From Streptomyces camponoticapitis (GTDB lineage Bacteria > Actinomycetota > Actinomycetes > Streptomycetales > Streptomycetaceae), in the NCBI RefSeq assembly GCF_014646115.1, contig NZ_BMMV01000024.1:61901-125900 (forward strand): a stretch of 64,000 bases of DNA, in the 5' to 3' direction. Below, piece by piece: positions 17,732-26,445 of this stretch (its first letter is position 1; each line of letters opens with the position of its first letter). Under the pieces are notes generated by a model, which did no database searches, had not been told where the DNA came from, and was given only the letters and a program-made list of their open reading frames with translations. Position numbers and translations under genes: made by a program.

Positions 17732-18549
17732 TGAGGCGCCGCCCCAACTACCTGGCGGGCGTGGGTGTCACGCTCTGGCTGTTCGTCGTCGGCCTGCCGC
17801 TGTACGTCATGCTCGGCGCCGGGGTGCAGTCGCGCCCGGACTACAACGCGGGCGGCCCGCTGGGCTTCCCCGACCACTTCACGCTCGACAACTATGTCGA
17901 CAGCTTCTCGAACGGCTTCGGCCGGTACTTCGTCAACACCCTGATCGTGACGGCCAGTGTGGTCGCGATCGTGGTCCTCCTCGTCCCGCCCCTGGCGTTC
18001 ACGATCGTCCGCAACCGGGGCCGCACCACGTCGGGAGTCTTCCGGCTCTTCCTGCTGGGGCTGGCGATCCCCGCGCAGGCGGTGATCGTGCCGATGTTCT
18101 ACGTCATCAGCGAGGCGGGTCTCTACGACAACCTCATCGGCGTCATCCTGCCGACGGCAGCGTTCTGCATGCCGGTCTGCGTGCTCATCCTGACCGGCAC
18201 CATGCGCGACATCACGAACGACCTCTTCGAGGCGATGGCCATCGACGGCGCCGACACGCGGCGGGTGTTCTTCCAGCTCGTCGTGCCGCTGTCGAAGAGC
18301 GGGCTGTCCACCGTCGTGGTGTTCGCCGCGCTCCAGGCGTGGAACGGGTTCCTCTTCCCGCTCGTGCTGACCCAGTCCGAGGAGTCCAAGGTGATCACCC
18401 TCGGTCTGTACAACTTCCAGACCCAGCACGGCGTCGAGATCCCGGGGCTGCTGGCCGCCGTGGTGCTGTCCACCGTGCCCGTCCTGCTCGTCTACCTGTT
18501 CGCCCGGCGGGCCCTGGTCCAGGGGCTGATGGGCGTCGGAGGAAAGTGA
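17731..18549 (+). CDS. bxlG: ABC sugar transporter permease (MalG type)
   Basis: 272 residues, six membrane segments, with an EAA loop (EAMAIDGADTRRVFFQLVVPL) for ATPase docking and a MalG-type C-terminal end. It overlaps the upstream permease stop (TGATG) and the downstream GH3 start (GTGA). It forms the membrane channel with the preceding permease. Confidence 0.92.
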   Translation: MRRRPNYLAGVGVTLWLFVVGLPLYVMLGAGVQSRPDYNAGGPLGFPDHFTLDNYVDSFSNGFGRYFVNTLIVTASVVAIVVLLVPPLAFTIVRNRGRTTSGVFRLFLLGLAIPAQAVIVPMFYVISEAGLYDNLIGVILPTAAFCMPVCVLILTGTMRDITNDLFEAMAIDGADTRRVFFQLVVPLSKSGLSTVVVFAALQAWNGFLFPLVLTQSEESKVITLGLYNFQTQHGVEIPGLLAAVVLSTVPVLLVYLFARRALVQGLMGVGGK

Positions 18550-20963
18550 CCGACAACGTGACCACCGACGCCCCCTCGGGCACGCACACCGGCACCGCTC
18601 ACGCGGACGGCGGCCCCGGCGGACTCCGCGACGACCGTTCCCGGACGGCGGCCCGTGCCGCCCGCGTCGAGGAGCTGATAGCCGCCATGACCCTGGAGGA
18701 GAAGCTGGCCCAGCTGTACGGCCTGTGGGCGGGCGCTTCCACCGACGGCGCCGAAGTCGCCCCGCACCAGCACGACATGGACGAGCCGCCCACCCTGGAC
18801 GAGCTGGTCCCGTACGGACTCGGCCAGCTGACCAGGCCGTTCGGCACCGTCCCCGTCGATCCCGCCCTGGGCGCGCTGTCCCTGATGCGCAGTCAGGAAC
18901 GGATCGTCGCGGGCAACCGGTTCGGCATCCCGGCGATGGCCCACGACGAGTGTCTGGCCGGCTTCGCCGCCTGGGGCGCCACCACCTATCCGGTCCCGCT
19001 CTCCTGGGGCGCGGCCTTCGATCCCGACCTGGTCAGGACCATGGCCGCGGCGATCGGGAACGACATGCGGTCGGTCGGTGTCCACCAGGGTCTTGCCCCC
19101 GTGCTGGACGTGGTGCGCGACGCCCGCTGGGGCCGGGTCGAGGAGACCATCGGCGAGGACCCGTATCTCGTCGGGACCATCGCCACCGCGTACGTGCGGG
19201 GGCTGGAGTCCACCGGTCTGGTGGCCACCCTGAAACATCTCGTGGGCTATTCGGCCTCCCGCGCCGGCCGCAATCTGGCCCCGGTGAGCATGGGGACCAG
19301 GGAACGCGCCGACGTCATGCTCCCGCCCTTCGAGATGGCGCTCAGGGAGAGCGGCGCACGGTCGGTGATGCACGCGTACACCGACACCGACGGCGTTCCC
19401 TCCGCCGCCGACGAGCAGTTGCTGACCGGACTGCTCCGGGACACCTGGGGTTTCGAGGGCACGGTCGTGGCGGACTACTTCGGCATCGCGTTCCTCAAGT
19501 CCCTGCACGGGGTGGCCTCCGACTGGGGGGAGGCGGCGGCCGCGGCGCTGACCGCCGGGGTCGACATCGAACTGCCGACCGTGAAGACCTTCGGGCAGCC
19601 CCTGCGGGAGGCCGTCGCCGAAGGGCGGTTGACGACGAAGGTGGTCGACCGGGCACTGCGCCGGGTGCTGACGCAGAAGGCGCAGCTCGGCCTGCTGGAC
19701 CCGGACTGGAGCCCGCTGCCGCCCGCCCTGGCGGACGCCGATCTCGACGCGCCGTCCGACCTGCTGCGTGACACCGTGAGCCTGGACACCGCCGAGCACC
19801 GGGACATCTCCCGCCGCCTCGCGGAGCGTTCGGTGATCCTGCTGCGGAACGACGGGGTCCTGCCGATGGACCGGCCCGCCCGGATCGCGGTCGTCGGCCC
19901 CCAGGCCGACACCCCCACCGCCGTCCTCGGCTGCTACTCCTTCCCCGTCCACGTCGGGTCCCAGCATCCCGGCACCCCGGCGGGGATACAACTGCCCACG
20001 CTGCTCCAGGCGTTGATGTCGGAGTTCCCCGGCTGCGAGATCGTCACCGCGGCCGGCTGTGCCGTCGACTCGGCGGTCACCGACGGATTCGCCGCCGCGC
20101 TGCGGGCGGTGCGCGGGGCGGACCTGATCGTCGCGGCTCTCGGCGACCGGGCGGGGCTCTTCGGCCGGGGTACGAGCGGCGAGGGCTGCGACGCGGAGTC
20201 GCTGGCCCTGCCCGGCGTACAGCAGCAGTTGCTCGACACACTGCTGGACACCGGTACGCCGGTGGTGGTCACGCTGCTCGCGGGCCGGCCGTACGCGCTG
20301 GGCGACGTAGCCGTGAGCGCCTCGGCCGCGATCGTGCAGACGTTCTTCCCCGGACAGGAGGGAGCGCGGGCGATCGCGGGGGTGCTGAGCGGCCGGGTCG
20401 AGCCGTCGGGCCGGCTGCCGGTGAGCGTGCCGCGGCGGCCGGGCGGGCAGCCGGCCACCTATCTGGGCGCGCGGCTGACACGGGACGGCGACTCGTCGAA
20501 TGTCGATCCGACGCCCGCGTTCGCGTTCGGGCACGGGCTGACGTACACCTCCTTCGTCTGGTCCACGCTGACGGCCGACAGCACGGCCCCGACCGACGGC
20601 GAACTGCGGCTGTCCTTCACCGTGCGCAACACCGGCGGGCGGCCGGGCACGGAGGTGGTGCAGCTGTATCTGCACGACCCGGTCGCTTCGGTGGTGCAGC
20701 CGGTCCAGCGGCTCGTGGGCTATCTGCGGGTGCCTCTGGAACCGGGCGAGGCGGCGAGGATCAGCGCCTCCGTCCCCGCCGACCTGGCCTCCTTCACCGG
20801 ACGGGACGGGCGCCGGATCGTGGAGCCGGGCGAGCTGGAGCTGCGGCTCGGCGCCTCCAGCGCGGACACCCGGCTCACCGCCCGCGTCACGCTGACCGGG
20901 GCCGTACGCGAGGTGGACCACACCCGCGAGTTGCACGCGCGACTACGCCGGGAGGAGGAATAG
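18546..20963 (+). CDS. bxlA: GH3 glycosidase, beta-xylosidase-like (BxlA-like)
   Basis: 805 residues with no signal peptide, so cytoplasmic. The GH3 N-terminal barrel (MTLEEKLAQLYGLWAGAS, VGVHQGLAPVLDVVRDARWG) has the nucleophile Asp in GTVVADYFGI, where SDY/ADY is the GH3 signature. The GH3 C-terminal domain follows (RSVILLRNDGVLPM, VALGD-type repeats) and then an Fn3-like domain (RLSFTVRNTGGRPGTEVVQLYL). The YGLGQLTRPFGTVPVDP region resembles Streptomyces BxlA beta-xylosidases from memory. It hydrolyses the imported disaccharide inside the cell. The GTG start overlaps the permease stop; a later GTG at 18558 is possible. Confidence 0.88.
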   Translation: MTDNVTTDAPSGTHTGTAHADGGPGGLRDDRSRTAARAARVEELIAAMTLEEKLAQLYGLWAGASTDGAEVAPHQHDMDEPPTLDELVPYGLGQLTRPFGTVPVDPALGALSLMRSQERIVAGNRFGIPAMAHDECLAGFAAWGATTYPVPLSWGAAFDPDLVRTMAAAIGNDMRSVGVHQGLAPVLDVVRDARWGRVEETIGEDPYLVGTIATAYVRGLESTGLVATLKHLVGYSASRAGRNLAPVSMGTRERADVMLPPFEMALRESGARSVMHAYTDTDGVPSAADEQLLTGLLRDTWGFEGTVVADYFGIAFLKSLHGVASDWGEAAAAALTAGVDIELPTVKTFGQPLREAVAEGRLTTKVVDRALRRVLTQKAQLGLLDPDWSPLPPALADADLDAPSDLLRDTVSLDTAEHRDISRRLAERSVILLRNDGVLPMDRPARIAVVGPQADTPTAVLGCYSFPVHVGSQHPGTPAGIQLPTLLQALMSEFPGCEIVTAAGCAVDSAVTDGFAAALRAVRGADLIVAALGDRAGLFGRGTSGEGCDAESLALPGVQQQLLDTLLDTGTPVVVTLLAGRPYALGDVAVSASAAIVQTFFPGQEGARAIAGVLSGRVEPSGRLPVSVPRRPGGQPATYLGARLTRDGDSSNVDPTPAFAFGHGLTYTSFVWSTLTADSTAPTDGELRLSFTVRNTGGRPGTEVVQLYLHDPVASVVQPVQRLVGYLRVPLEPGEAARISASVPADLASFTGRDGRRIVEPGELELRLGASSADTRLTARVTLTGAVREVDHTRELHARLRREEE

Positions 20964-21018
20964 ATCACCCTGATGCGGCGTCAGCACCAGTGCATAACAG
21001 GGCATATGACTCGTCACC

Positions 21019-22641
21019 ATGGGAAATCATCTGCCCGAATTCCGCGCCGCCGCCCGCCGTATCAACCGCCGTCAGTTCGTCACCCGCGCCGGCGCCGCGG
21101 CCGTGCTCGCCTTCGCTGCGAACATGCCGGCCGCCGGCGCGGCCGCCGCCCGCCGGCTCAATCCCCGGGAGATCACGAAGGATCCCTTCACGCTGGGTGT
21201 CGCCTCGGGCGATCCGCGTCCCGACACGGCCCTGCTCTGGACCCGGCTGGCGCCCGAGCCGTACACGGCGGACAGCGGCCTGCCGGCCGAGCGCGTCGAG
21301 GTGGAGTGGGAGGTCGCGTACGACGAGCGCTTCGCGCTGATCGTCGCGAGCGGTACGGCGACGGCCCATCCCGAGTTGGACCACAGCGTGCGCGTCGAGG
21401 TACCGGGGCTCTCTCCCGGCCGCTTCTACCACTACCGCTTCCGGGCCGGCACATGGATCAGCCCGGTCGGCCGCACGCGCACCGCCCCCGCCGCCGGAAC
21501 CCCGACCAGCCGGCTCAGGCTGGCGACACTGTCCTGCCAGGCCTACTACCACGGCTATTTCACCGCGTACGGGCATCTCGCCGCGGAGGACCTCGATGTG
21601 GTCGTGCACCTCGGCGACTATCTGTACGAGTACGCGGTGACGGCGGCGGGCGGCGAGCGGAAGTACACCGACCGCACGCTCCCCGCGCACTACAACTCCG
21701 AGACGGTGACCCTGGAGGACTACCGGCTGCGCTACGGCCTCTACAAGTCCGACCCGGACCTGATGGCCGCGCATGCCGCGCACCCGTTCGTCGTCACGTG
21801 GGACGACCACGAGACGGAGAACAACTACGCGGACCAGACGCCCGAGAACGATGTCCCGCCGGAGGAGTTCCTGCTGCGCAGGGCCGCCGCCTACCGCGCC
21901 TACTGGGAGAACCAGCCGCTGCGCGCCCCGCAGCGGCCGGAGGGACCGGACATGCGGCTCTACCGCCGGCTGCACTTCGGACAGCTCGCCCAGTTCGACA
22001 TCCTCGACACCCGCCAGTACCGCTCCAACCAGGTGCAGGGCGCCAACTGGCAGGTTCCCGGCCCGGAGTCGAAGGATCCCCGGCGCACCATGACCGGCGA
22101 GACACAGGAACGCTGGCTGCTCGACGGCTGGAAGAACTCGAACGCGACCTGGAACCTCCTCGCCCAGCAGGTGACCTTCGCCCAGCGCCGCGATGTGCCG
22201 GGGTCCGACTTCAGGCTGTCGATGGACGCGTGGGACGGGTACACCGCCTCCCGCCAACGCCTGCTGGACGGTGCCCAGGCGGCCGGTCTCAACAATCTGA
22301 TGGTGCTGACCGGCGATGTGCACGTCGGCTACGGCTTCGACCTCAAGGAGGACTTCGACGACCCGAGGTCCCGCGTCGTGGGGACGGAGATCGCCACGAC
22401 ATCGGTCAGCAGCGACAGGGACGGCGCGGAGAAGCCGTCCAACTGGTCGAACCTCACCTCCGCCAACCCGCACCTGAAGTACTACAACGGGCGCCGGGGC
22501 TACACCACGTTCACGCTCACGCGGGACCGGGCGACGGTCACGTTCAACACGCTGACCTCCGTGACGAAGCCCGGCTCCGCGCTCACCAGGGCGGCGTCGT
22601 TCGTCACGGAGGCGGGCAATCCGGGCTTGACGCCCGCGTAA
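21019..22641 (+). CDS. phoD: Tat-exported alkaline phosphatase D (PhoD) family
   Basis: 540 residues. The Tat signal RRINRRQFVTRAGAAAV is followed by an Ala-rich region. The N-terminal Fn3-like PhoD domain begins at FTLGVASGDPRPDTALLWTR, and the metallophosphatase domain has VVHLGDYLYEY, VVTWDDHETENNY (signature metal ligands) and LMVLTGDVHVGYGF. PhoD enzymes are extracellular Fe/Ca-dependent phosphodiesterase/monoesterases used in phosphate scavenging. It lies 55 bases after the GH3 gene but probably has its own promoter. No clear PHO box was recognised by eye. Confidence 0.93.
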   Translation: MGNHLPEFRAAARRINRRQFVTRAGAAAVLAFAANMPAAGAAAARRLNPREITKDPFTLGVASGDPRPDTALLWTRLAPEPYTADSGLPAERVEVEWEVAYDERFALIVASGTATAHPELDHSVRVEVPGLSPGRFYHYRFRAGTWISPVGRTRTAPAAGTPTSRLRLATLSCQAYYHGYFTAYGHLAAEDLDVVVHLGDYLYEYAVTAAGGERKYTDRTLPAHYNSETVTLEDYRLRYGLYKSDPDLMAAHAAHPFVVTWDDHETENNYADQTPENDVPPEEFLLRRAAAYRAYWENQPLRAPQRPEGPDMRLYRRLHFGQLAQFDILDTRQYRSNQVQGANWQVPGPESKDPRRTMTGETQERWLLDGWKNSNATWNLLAQQVTFAQRRDVPGSDFRLSMDAWDGYTASRQRLLDGAQAAGLNNLMVLTGDVHVGYGFDLKEDFDDPRSRVVGTEIATTSVSSDRDGAEKPSNWSNLTSANPHLKYYNGRRGYTTFTLTRDRATVTFNTLTSVTKPGSALTRAASFVTEAGNPGLTPA

Positions 22642-23007
22642 CCGGGCGGCTCCGCGGGCGTCATGGCGGGGTGAGACCGTCCGGCGGGTTTTCCGCCCGG
22701 CCCGGGAGAGGGCCCCGAGCGGAGCCCCGCCCTCTGGTCGCGGGGACGGCGGAGCGACATGCTGTCGGCATGCCCGCACCACCTCGCCGGCCAGGGCATC
22801 ACGCACGGACGGACGCGCGCGTCTGCGAGCCCCACCCCGGCCGCCCACCCGGCCAAGATCCCGGATCGAGCTGAGAACCTTGAGACGACGGAGCACGGTG
22901 GCCACCGCGGCCGCCGGGAGACCGCGAAAGATCAACAGACCTGCCACAGGCGCCAGTTGCTGTGGCAGACTGTCGGTCATGACTGCGGCAGTGCTCGGGG
23001 GTGTGCG
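22642..23007. other. Intergenic region, 366 bases, with two hairpins
   Basis: No convincing gene. A small GGCGG/CCGCC hairpin near 22683-22697 may terminate the phosphatase transcript. A perfect inverted repeat, CTGCCACAG (22941-22949) with CTGTGGCAG (22960-22968), lies 40 bases before the regulator gene and is a candidate autoregulatory operator. The open frame that continues upstream of the regulator to 22759 has no initiation signals and was not called. Confidence 0.5.
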
Positions 23008-23874
23008 ATGAGCGAGCCACGGTCGGCTCCGACGATCGGTCAGATCGTGCTGAGCAGACAGCTGTTGGCCCTGCGGGAGAAGGCGGGGCTCAGCCGTGAA
23101 CAGTCCGGCCAGCTGCTGCGGGTGACCGCGGCCACCGTCCGCCGGATGGAGATGGCGGAGGTCGGGCTCAAAGTCCCCTATCTGCAGATCCTGTTGCCGG
23201 CGTACAACGTCCCGGACGAAGAGATAGACGTCTTCCTCCGGCTGGCGGACGAGGCGAACAAGCCCGGCTGGTGGCAGCGGTTCCACGATGTGCTCCCCGA
23301 CTGGTTCAGCGGTTACGTCAGCCTCGAAGAGGCCGCGAAGACCATGCGCTGCTACGAGCCGCACTTCGTGCCGGGGCTGCTCCAGACCGAGGAGTACGCG
23401 CGTCACATCCTCACCACCGGCGCCCTGGGGCAGCAGCTCTCCGACCCCTCCCGGGTCGAACGGCAGGTCGCGCTCCGGCTGGAGCGCCAGGCGCTTCTCA
23501 CCCGCGCCGACGCGCCCGTCTTCTGGGCCGTACTGGACGAGACGGTGCTGCGCCGGTACGTCGGATCGGCGGACGTGATGCGCGCCCAGATCGACCGGCT
23601 GCTCGAAGCGACCGAGCTGCCGAACGTGACGCTGCAGATCGCCGAGTTCAGCGCGGGCCATCACCCGGGCACGTACAGCCCCTTCGTGCTGTTCCGGTTC
23701 GGTGTCCCCGAGGTGCGCGACATGGTCTACATCGAGTATCTGACCGGCGCGCTCTATCTCGACGAGGACGGTGAGGTCTCCGAGCACATGGAGGCCATGG
23801 ACCGGATGGTGGCCCACGCTGAGTCCGCGACCCGTACGCGGCAGCTGCTCTCCGAATTCCGCGCCGCACTGTGA
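23008..23874 (+). CDS. XRE-type regulator with DUF5753 domain
   Basis: 288 residues. The HTH is at about residues 15-50 (LREKAGLSREQSGQLLRVTAATVRRME), followed by a DUF5753 domain at about 90-280 (FVPGLLQTEEYARHIL, PNVTLQIAEFSAGHHPG, MVYIEYLTGALYLD). Streptomyces has dozens of these, often paired with small DUF397 proteins; some control development. Here no DUF397 partner is seen, and a methyltransferase follows 28 bases later. The ATG at 23008 is preceded by GGGG. Confidence 0.9.
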   Translation: MSEPRSAPTIGQIVLSRQLLALREKAGLSREQSGQLLRVTAATVRRMEMAEVGLKVPYLQILLPAYNVPDEEIDVFLRLADEANKPGWWQRFHDVLPDWFSGYVSLEEAAKTMRCYEPHFVPGLLQTEEYARHILTTGALGQQLSDPSRVERQVALRLERQALLTRADAPVFWAVLDETVLRRYVGSADVMRAQIDRLLEATELPNVTLQIAEFSAGHHPGTYSPFVLFRFGVPEVRDMVYIEYLTGALYLDEDGEVSEHMEAMDRMVAHAESATRTRQLLSEFRAAL

Positions 23875-23902
23875 CCCACGGCCCGACGCGACGGAGCACC
23901 CC

Positions 23903-24688
23903 ATGAGCCGAGGCAAGCCCAGACTCCAGGTCGACACGGGCAGGCCGCACCCGGCGAGGGTGTACGACTGGCTCCTGGGCGGCAAGGACAACTACCCCGT
24001 CGACCGGGCCGTCGGGGAGAAGCTGCCCGAGCTGGGGAAGCGCAGCGCCAGACAGAACCGCGCCTTCATGCACCGCGCGTCCGCGTGGCTGGCCTGCCAG
24101 GGTGTCGACCAGTTCCTCGACATAGGCACCGGCATCCCGACCTCGCCCAACCTCCACCAGATCGTCCAGGCGGTCAATCCGGCGGCGCGGGTCGTCTACA
24201 CGGACAACGACCCCATCGTGCTCCGGCACGCCGAGGCGCTGCTGTTCAGCACGGCGGTGGGCGGGACCGACTACATCCAGGCGGACGTGCGCGAGCCCGA
24301 GGCGATCCTCCGCCACGCGCGCGGGCAGCTCGACCTCGACCGGCCCGTGGCCCTCTCGCTCGTCGCGCTGATGCACTTCATCCCGGACAGCGACAGCCCG
24401 TACGAGATCACCCGTACCGTCCTCGACGCGCTCGCGCCCGGCAGCCACCTCGTGCTCTCGCACGGCACCTTCGACTTCCACAAGGAGCTGGAGGCCCGGA
24501 TCACCGGGGCCTACGGCAAGGGCGGTATCGAGCTGCGGTTCCGCACCCGGGAAGAGGTGGCGCGGTTCTTCGACGGTCTCGACCTCGTCGAACCCGGGCT
24601 CGTCACCGGTCCCGAGTGGTACCGGGACACCGCGGCTCCGGAGCGCGAGGAGAACGCCCTCTACGCGGGGGTCGCCCGCCTCCCCTGA
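23903..24688 (+). CDS. SAM-dependent methyltransferase, DUF574/methyltransf_19 type
   Basis: 261 residues. The N-terminal signature is HPARVYDWLLGGKDNYPVDR, and the SAM site is FLDIGTGIPTSPN. Further motifs are RVVYTDNDPIVLRHAEALL and ALMHFIPD. This actinobacterial family is very numerous and commonly linked to DUF5753/XRE regulators, as here; substrates are unknown. Same strand and 28 bases downstream of the regulator, so probably co-transcribed. Confidence 0.88.
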   Translation: MSRGKPRLQVDTGRPHPARVYDWLLGGKDNYPVDRAVGEKLPELGKRSARQNRAFMHRASAWLACQGVDQFLDIGTGIPTSPNLHQIVQAVNPAARVVYTDNDPIVLRHAEALLFSTAVGGTDYIQADVREPEAILRHARGQLDLDRPVALSLVALMHFIPDSDSPYEITRTVLDALAPGSHLVLSHGTFDFHKELEARITGAYGKGGIELRFRTREEVARFFDGLDLVEPGLVTGPEWYRDTAAPEREENALYAGVARLP

Positions 24689-24809
24689 GCTCCTGCCGCG
24701 CCTCCGGCGGCCGGGCAGCGCGTTCCCGTTGTCCCGGCCACGCCGGAGGCGAGGATCGGCCGACTGGGTGACGATGGGTGGTGGTGCCTATCGCGGGAGG
24801 AGGCCCTCC

Positions 24810-25082
24810 ATGGCTTACCCGGAACGCTATGAGCTGGTGTTCGACGAGACCGCCCCCACCGACCCGAGCGACCTCACGGCCCCAGGGCCGGACCACAAGG
24901 AGCGGGACGTGGTGACGGTCAGGCGTACCGCCAGGTCAGGGGCGGGCGGATTTCCCGTCTACGAGGACGAGACGGGCATCGTGCGCGCGGAGATCAGCGA
25001 CCGGGGCGAGGTTCGGATGCTTGCCAGCGGAGGCCAGCAGGCGCTCAGCACTCCGGTGAAGGCACGGTCGCTCGGGTCGTGA
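24810..25082 (+). CDS. Small hypothetical protein (possibly DUF6296-like)
   Basis: 90 residues starting MAYPERYELVFDETAP. The second half is a compact, likely all-beta segment (DVVTVRRTARSG, GFPVYEDETGIVRAEISDRGEVRMLASGG). A strong GGGAGGAGG ribosome site precedes the ATG, supporting expression. It resembles short Streptomyces proteins that I recall as DUF6296, but this is uncertain. It is the last gene before a terminator and may belong to the regulator-methyltransferase unit. Confidence 0.7.
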   Translation: MAYPERYELVFDETAPTDPSDLTAPGPDHKERDVVTVRRTARSGAGGFPVYEDETGIVRAEISDRGEVRMLASGGQQALSTPVKARSLGS

Positions 25083-25087
25083 ACGAA

Positions 25088-25135
25088 CCCCCGGCCCCGT
25101 CCCCTCGGTGATCCGTGAGGGGACGAGGCCAGGGG
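25088..25135. terminator. Hairpin terminator between convergent genes
   Basis: A 19-base imperfect stem (25088-25106 with 25117-25135), GC-rich, with a 10-base loop. It separates the small hypothetical gene from the convergent iron redox gene. Confidence 0.8.
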
Positions 25136-25150
25136 CTTTCGCGGAGCTGT

Positions 25151-26161
25151 TCACCGGGGCGTACGCAGGGCGGAGAGGCCGTCGCGCCAGGCGGAGACGA
25201 GTTTCTCCGCGAGGCGGGCGTCGAGCACGCCCGTGGCGTCGGCGCCGAAGGCCACATCCGTCTCCAGCCAGGGCTCCTCCTCCAGGAGCCCGCCGACGAC
25301 TTCGCGGCGGACGAGCTGTTCATGCGCCTCGTCGTCCGCCACATGCTCGTCGTAGAAGTGCGCGGCGGCCTCTCCCGCCCCCACGCGGCGCATCGCCTCG
25401 GCCAGCCGGCGCGACGCGGGCGACGAGGCCACCTCGACCGCGGCAAAGTGCCCCACCAACGCGCCGCGGAGCGAGCGGTGCAGACCGAACATCGACATCA
25501 GGTTGACACTCGCCAGCATCTCCCCCGTCGCCACGTCCACGTACCGCCCGTATCTCGTGTCCAGACCGAGGTCCGTCATCAGCCCGGCGAAGAGCCGCGC
25601 GTGTATTCGGTCCGCCCGGCCCCCGCCGAATTCCTCGAACTCGATCGCGGCCATCGCGGCCTTGGCCCGGCCCCGGAGCCGGGGAATCACCCACGCGTGC
25701 GGGTCGGCCTCCTTCAGGTGATAGACCGAGCGCTGGGCGGCGTACTCGCGCAGATGCCACAGCTCCCCCTCGTCCCTGAGGTAGCGGGACGCGCTCGCGC
25801 CGTCCGGTGGTTCGACCAGGAGATCGGCGAGGGCCTCGTTGACGTCGGTGCGGCGTTTGGTGTCCGTACGCAGCGCGTCGAGGAAGCGGCGTTCGAGATC
25901 GGCGCGGAGCGCGAGCAGCGCCGGATCCCACTCCCAGGCGGGGTCGACGCCGCAGAATCCGCGGTAGTGCAGTTCGTAGCAGAGGTAGAGCGCGAGATGC
26001 AGGTCCTCGCCGTACGGGGCGGCGTCGGCGGCCGTTCCCCTCGGCGGCAGGGGGGTCCCGGATCCGGGACGGCCACGCAGGGCACGTACGACTCCGTAAC
26101 TGAGGTCACCACGGCCCGTCGGCAGAGCCGGCCCGGTGGGCCGGACGTCGGCGTTCTCCAC
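25151..26161 (-). CDS. Iron-containing redox enzyme family protein (heme-oxygenase-like fold)
   Basis: 336 residues, all alpha. Motifs ALYLCYELHYRGFCGV, AAIEFEEFGGG and HFYDEHVADDEAHEQLV carry the Glu/His ligands expected of a haem-oxygenase-like di-iron (HDO) fold. HDO relatives include fatty-acid decarboxylases and N-oxygenases, but the substrate cannot be told. GTG 26161 is preferred because AAGGAG sits 8 bases upstream; the GTG at 26170 overlaps that ribosome site. A 9-bp inverted repeat lies just upstream. Confidence 0.82.
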   Translation of the reverse strand: MENADVRPTGPALPTGRGDLSYGVVRALRGRPGSGTPLPPRGTAADAAPYGEDLHLALYLCYELHYRGFCGVDPAWEWDPALLALRADLERRFLDALRTDTKRRTDVNEALADLLVEPPDGASASRYLRDEGELWHLREYAAQRSVYHLKEADPHAWVIPRLRGRAKAAMAAIEFEEFGGGRADRIHARLFAGLMTDLGLDTRYGRYVDVATGEMLASVNLMSMFGLHRSLRGALVGHFAAVEVASSPASRRLAEAMRRVGAGEAAAHFYDEHVADDEAHEQLVRREVVGGLLEEEPWLETDVAFGADATGVLDARLAEKLVSAWRDGLSALRTPR

Positions 26162-26179
26162 TGACTTCACTCCTTGACC

Positions 26180-26212
26180 TGATCGAACTGATCAGCGTGC
26201 TCGGTTCGATCA
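26180..26212. promoter_or_regulatory. Inverted repeat upstream of the iron redox gene
   Basis: TGATCGAAC (26180-26188) and GTTCGATCA (26204-26212) are perfect arms 15 bases apart, with an extra TGATCA between them. It lies 18-50 bases upstream of the start in an otherwise AT-richer patch. A candidate operator. Confidence 0.5.
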
Positions 26213-26445
26213 TTCTCACCCCTTTGCCCTGTCTGTCCCCTTTCGTGGACGACCCTCGGGTGATTACTCCCGGACCGTGGGTAACGCCCGGCCACGCCTC
26301 GCGCCCGGCCGTCGACGCCGCCCGTCCCGGTGCGCCGGCCTCCCCGCGCCCGGCGGTCCCGGCGCGGTAGGGGCGTGCGGCTGTTCGGGTGAGCCTGACC
26401 CGCCCGGCCCGGACCACCCGGGGCTGCCGCCGCCCGCCGCCGGGG

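Noticed and set aside
18492..20936. An 814-codon minus-strand open frame opposite the GH3 gene
   Set aside because: Antisense shadow of a strongly supported GH3 enzyme; composition is Gly/Arg/Ala-rich without motifs.
20965..23991. A 1008-codon open frame on the minus strand
   Set aside because: It lies antisense to the PhoD and DUF5753 genes and reflects third-position GC bias; the translation is low-complexity and has no domain or start signals.
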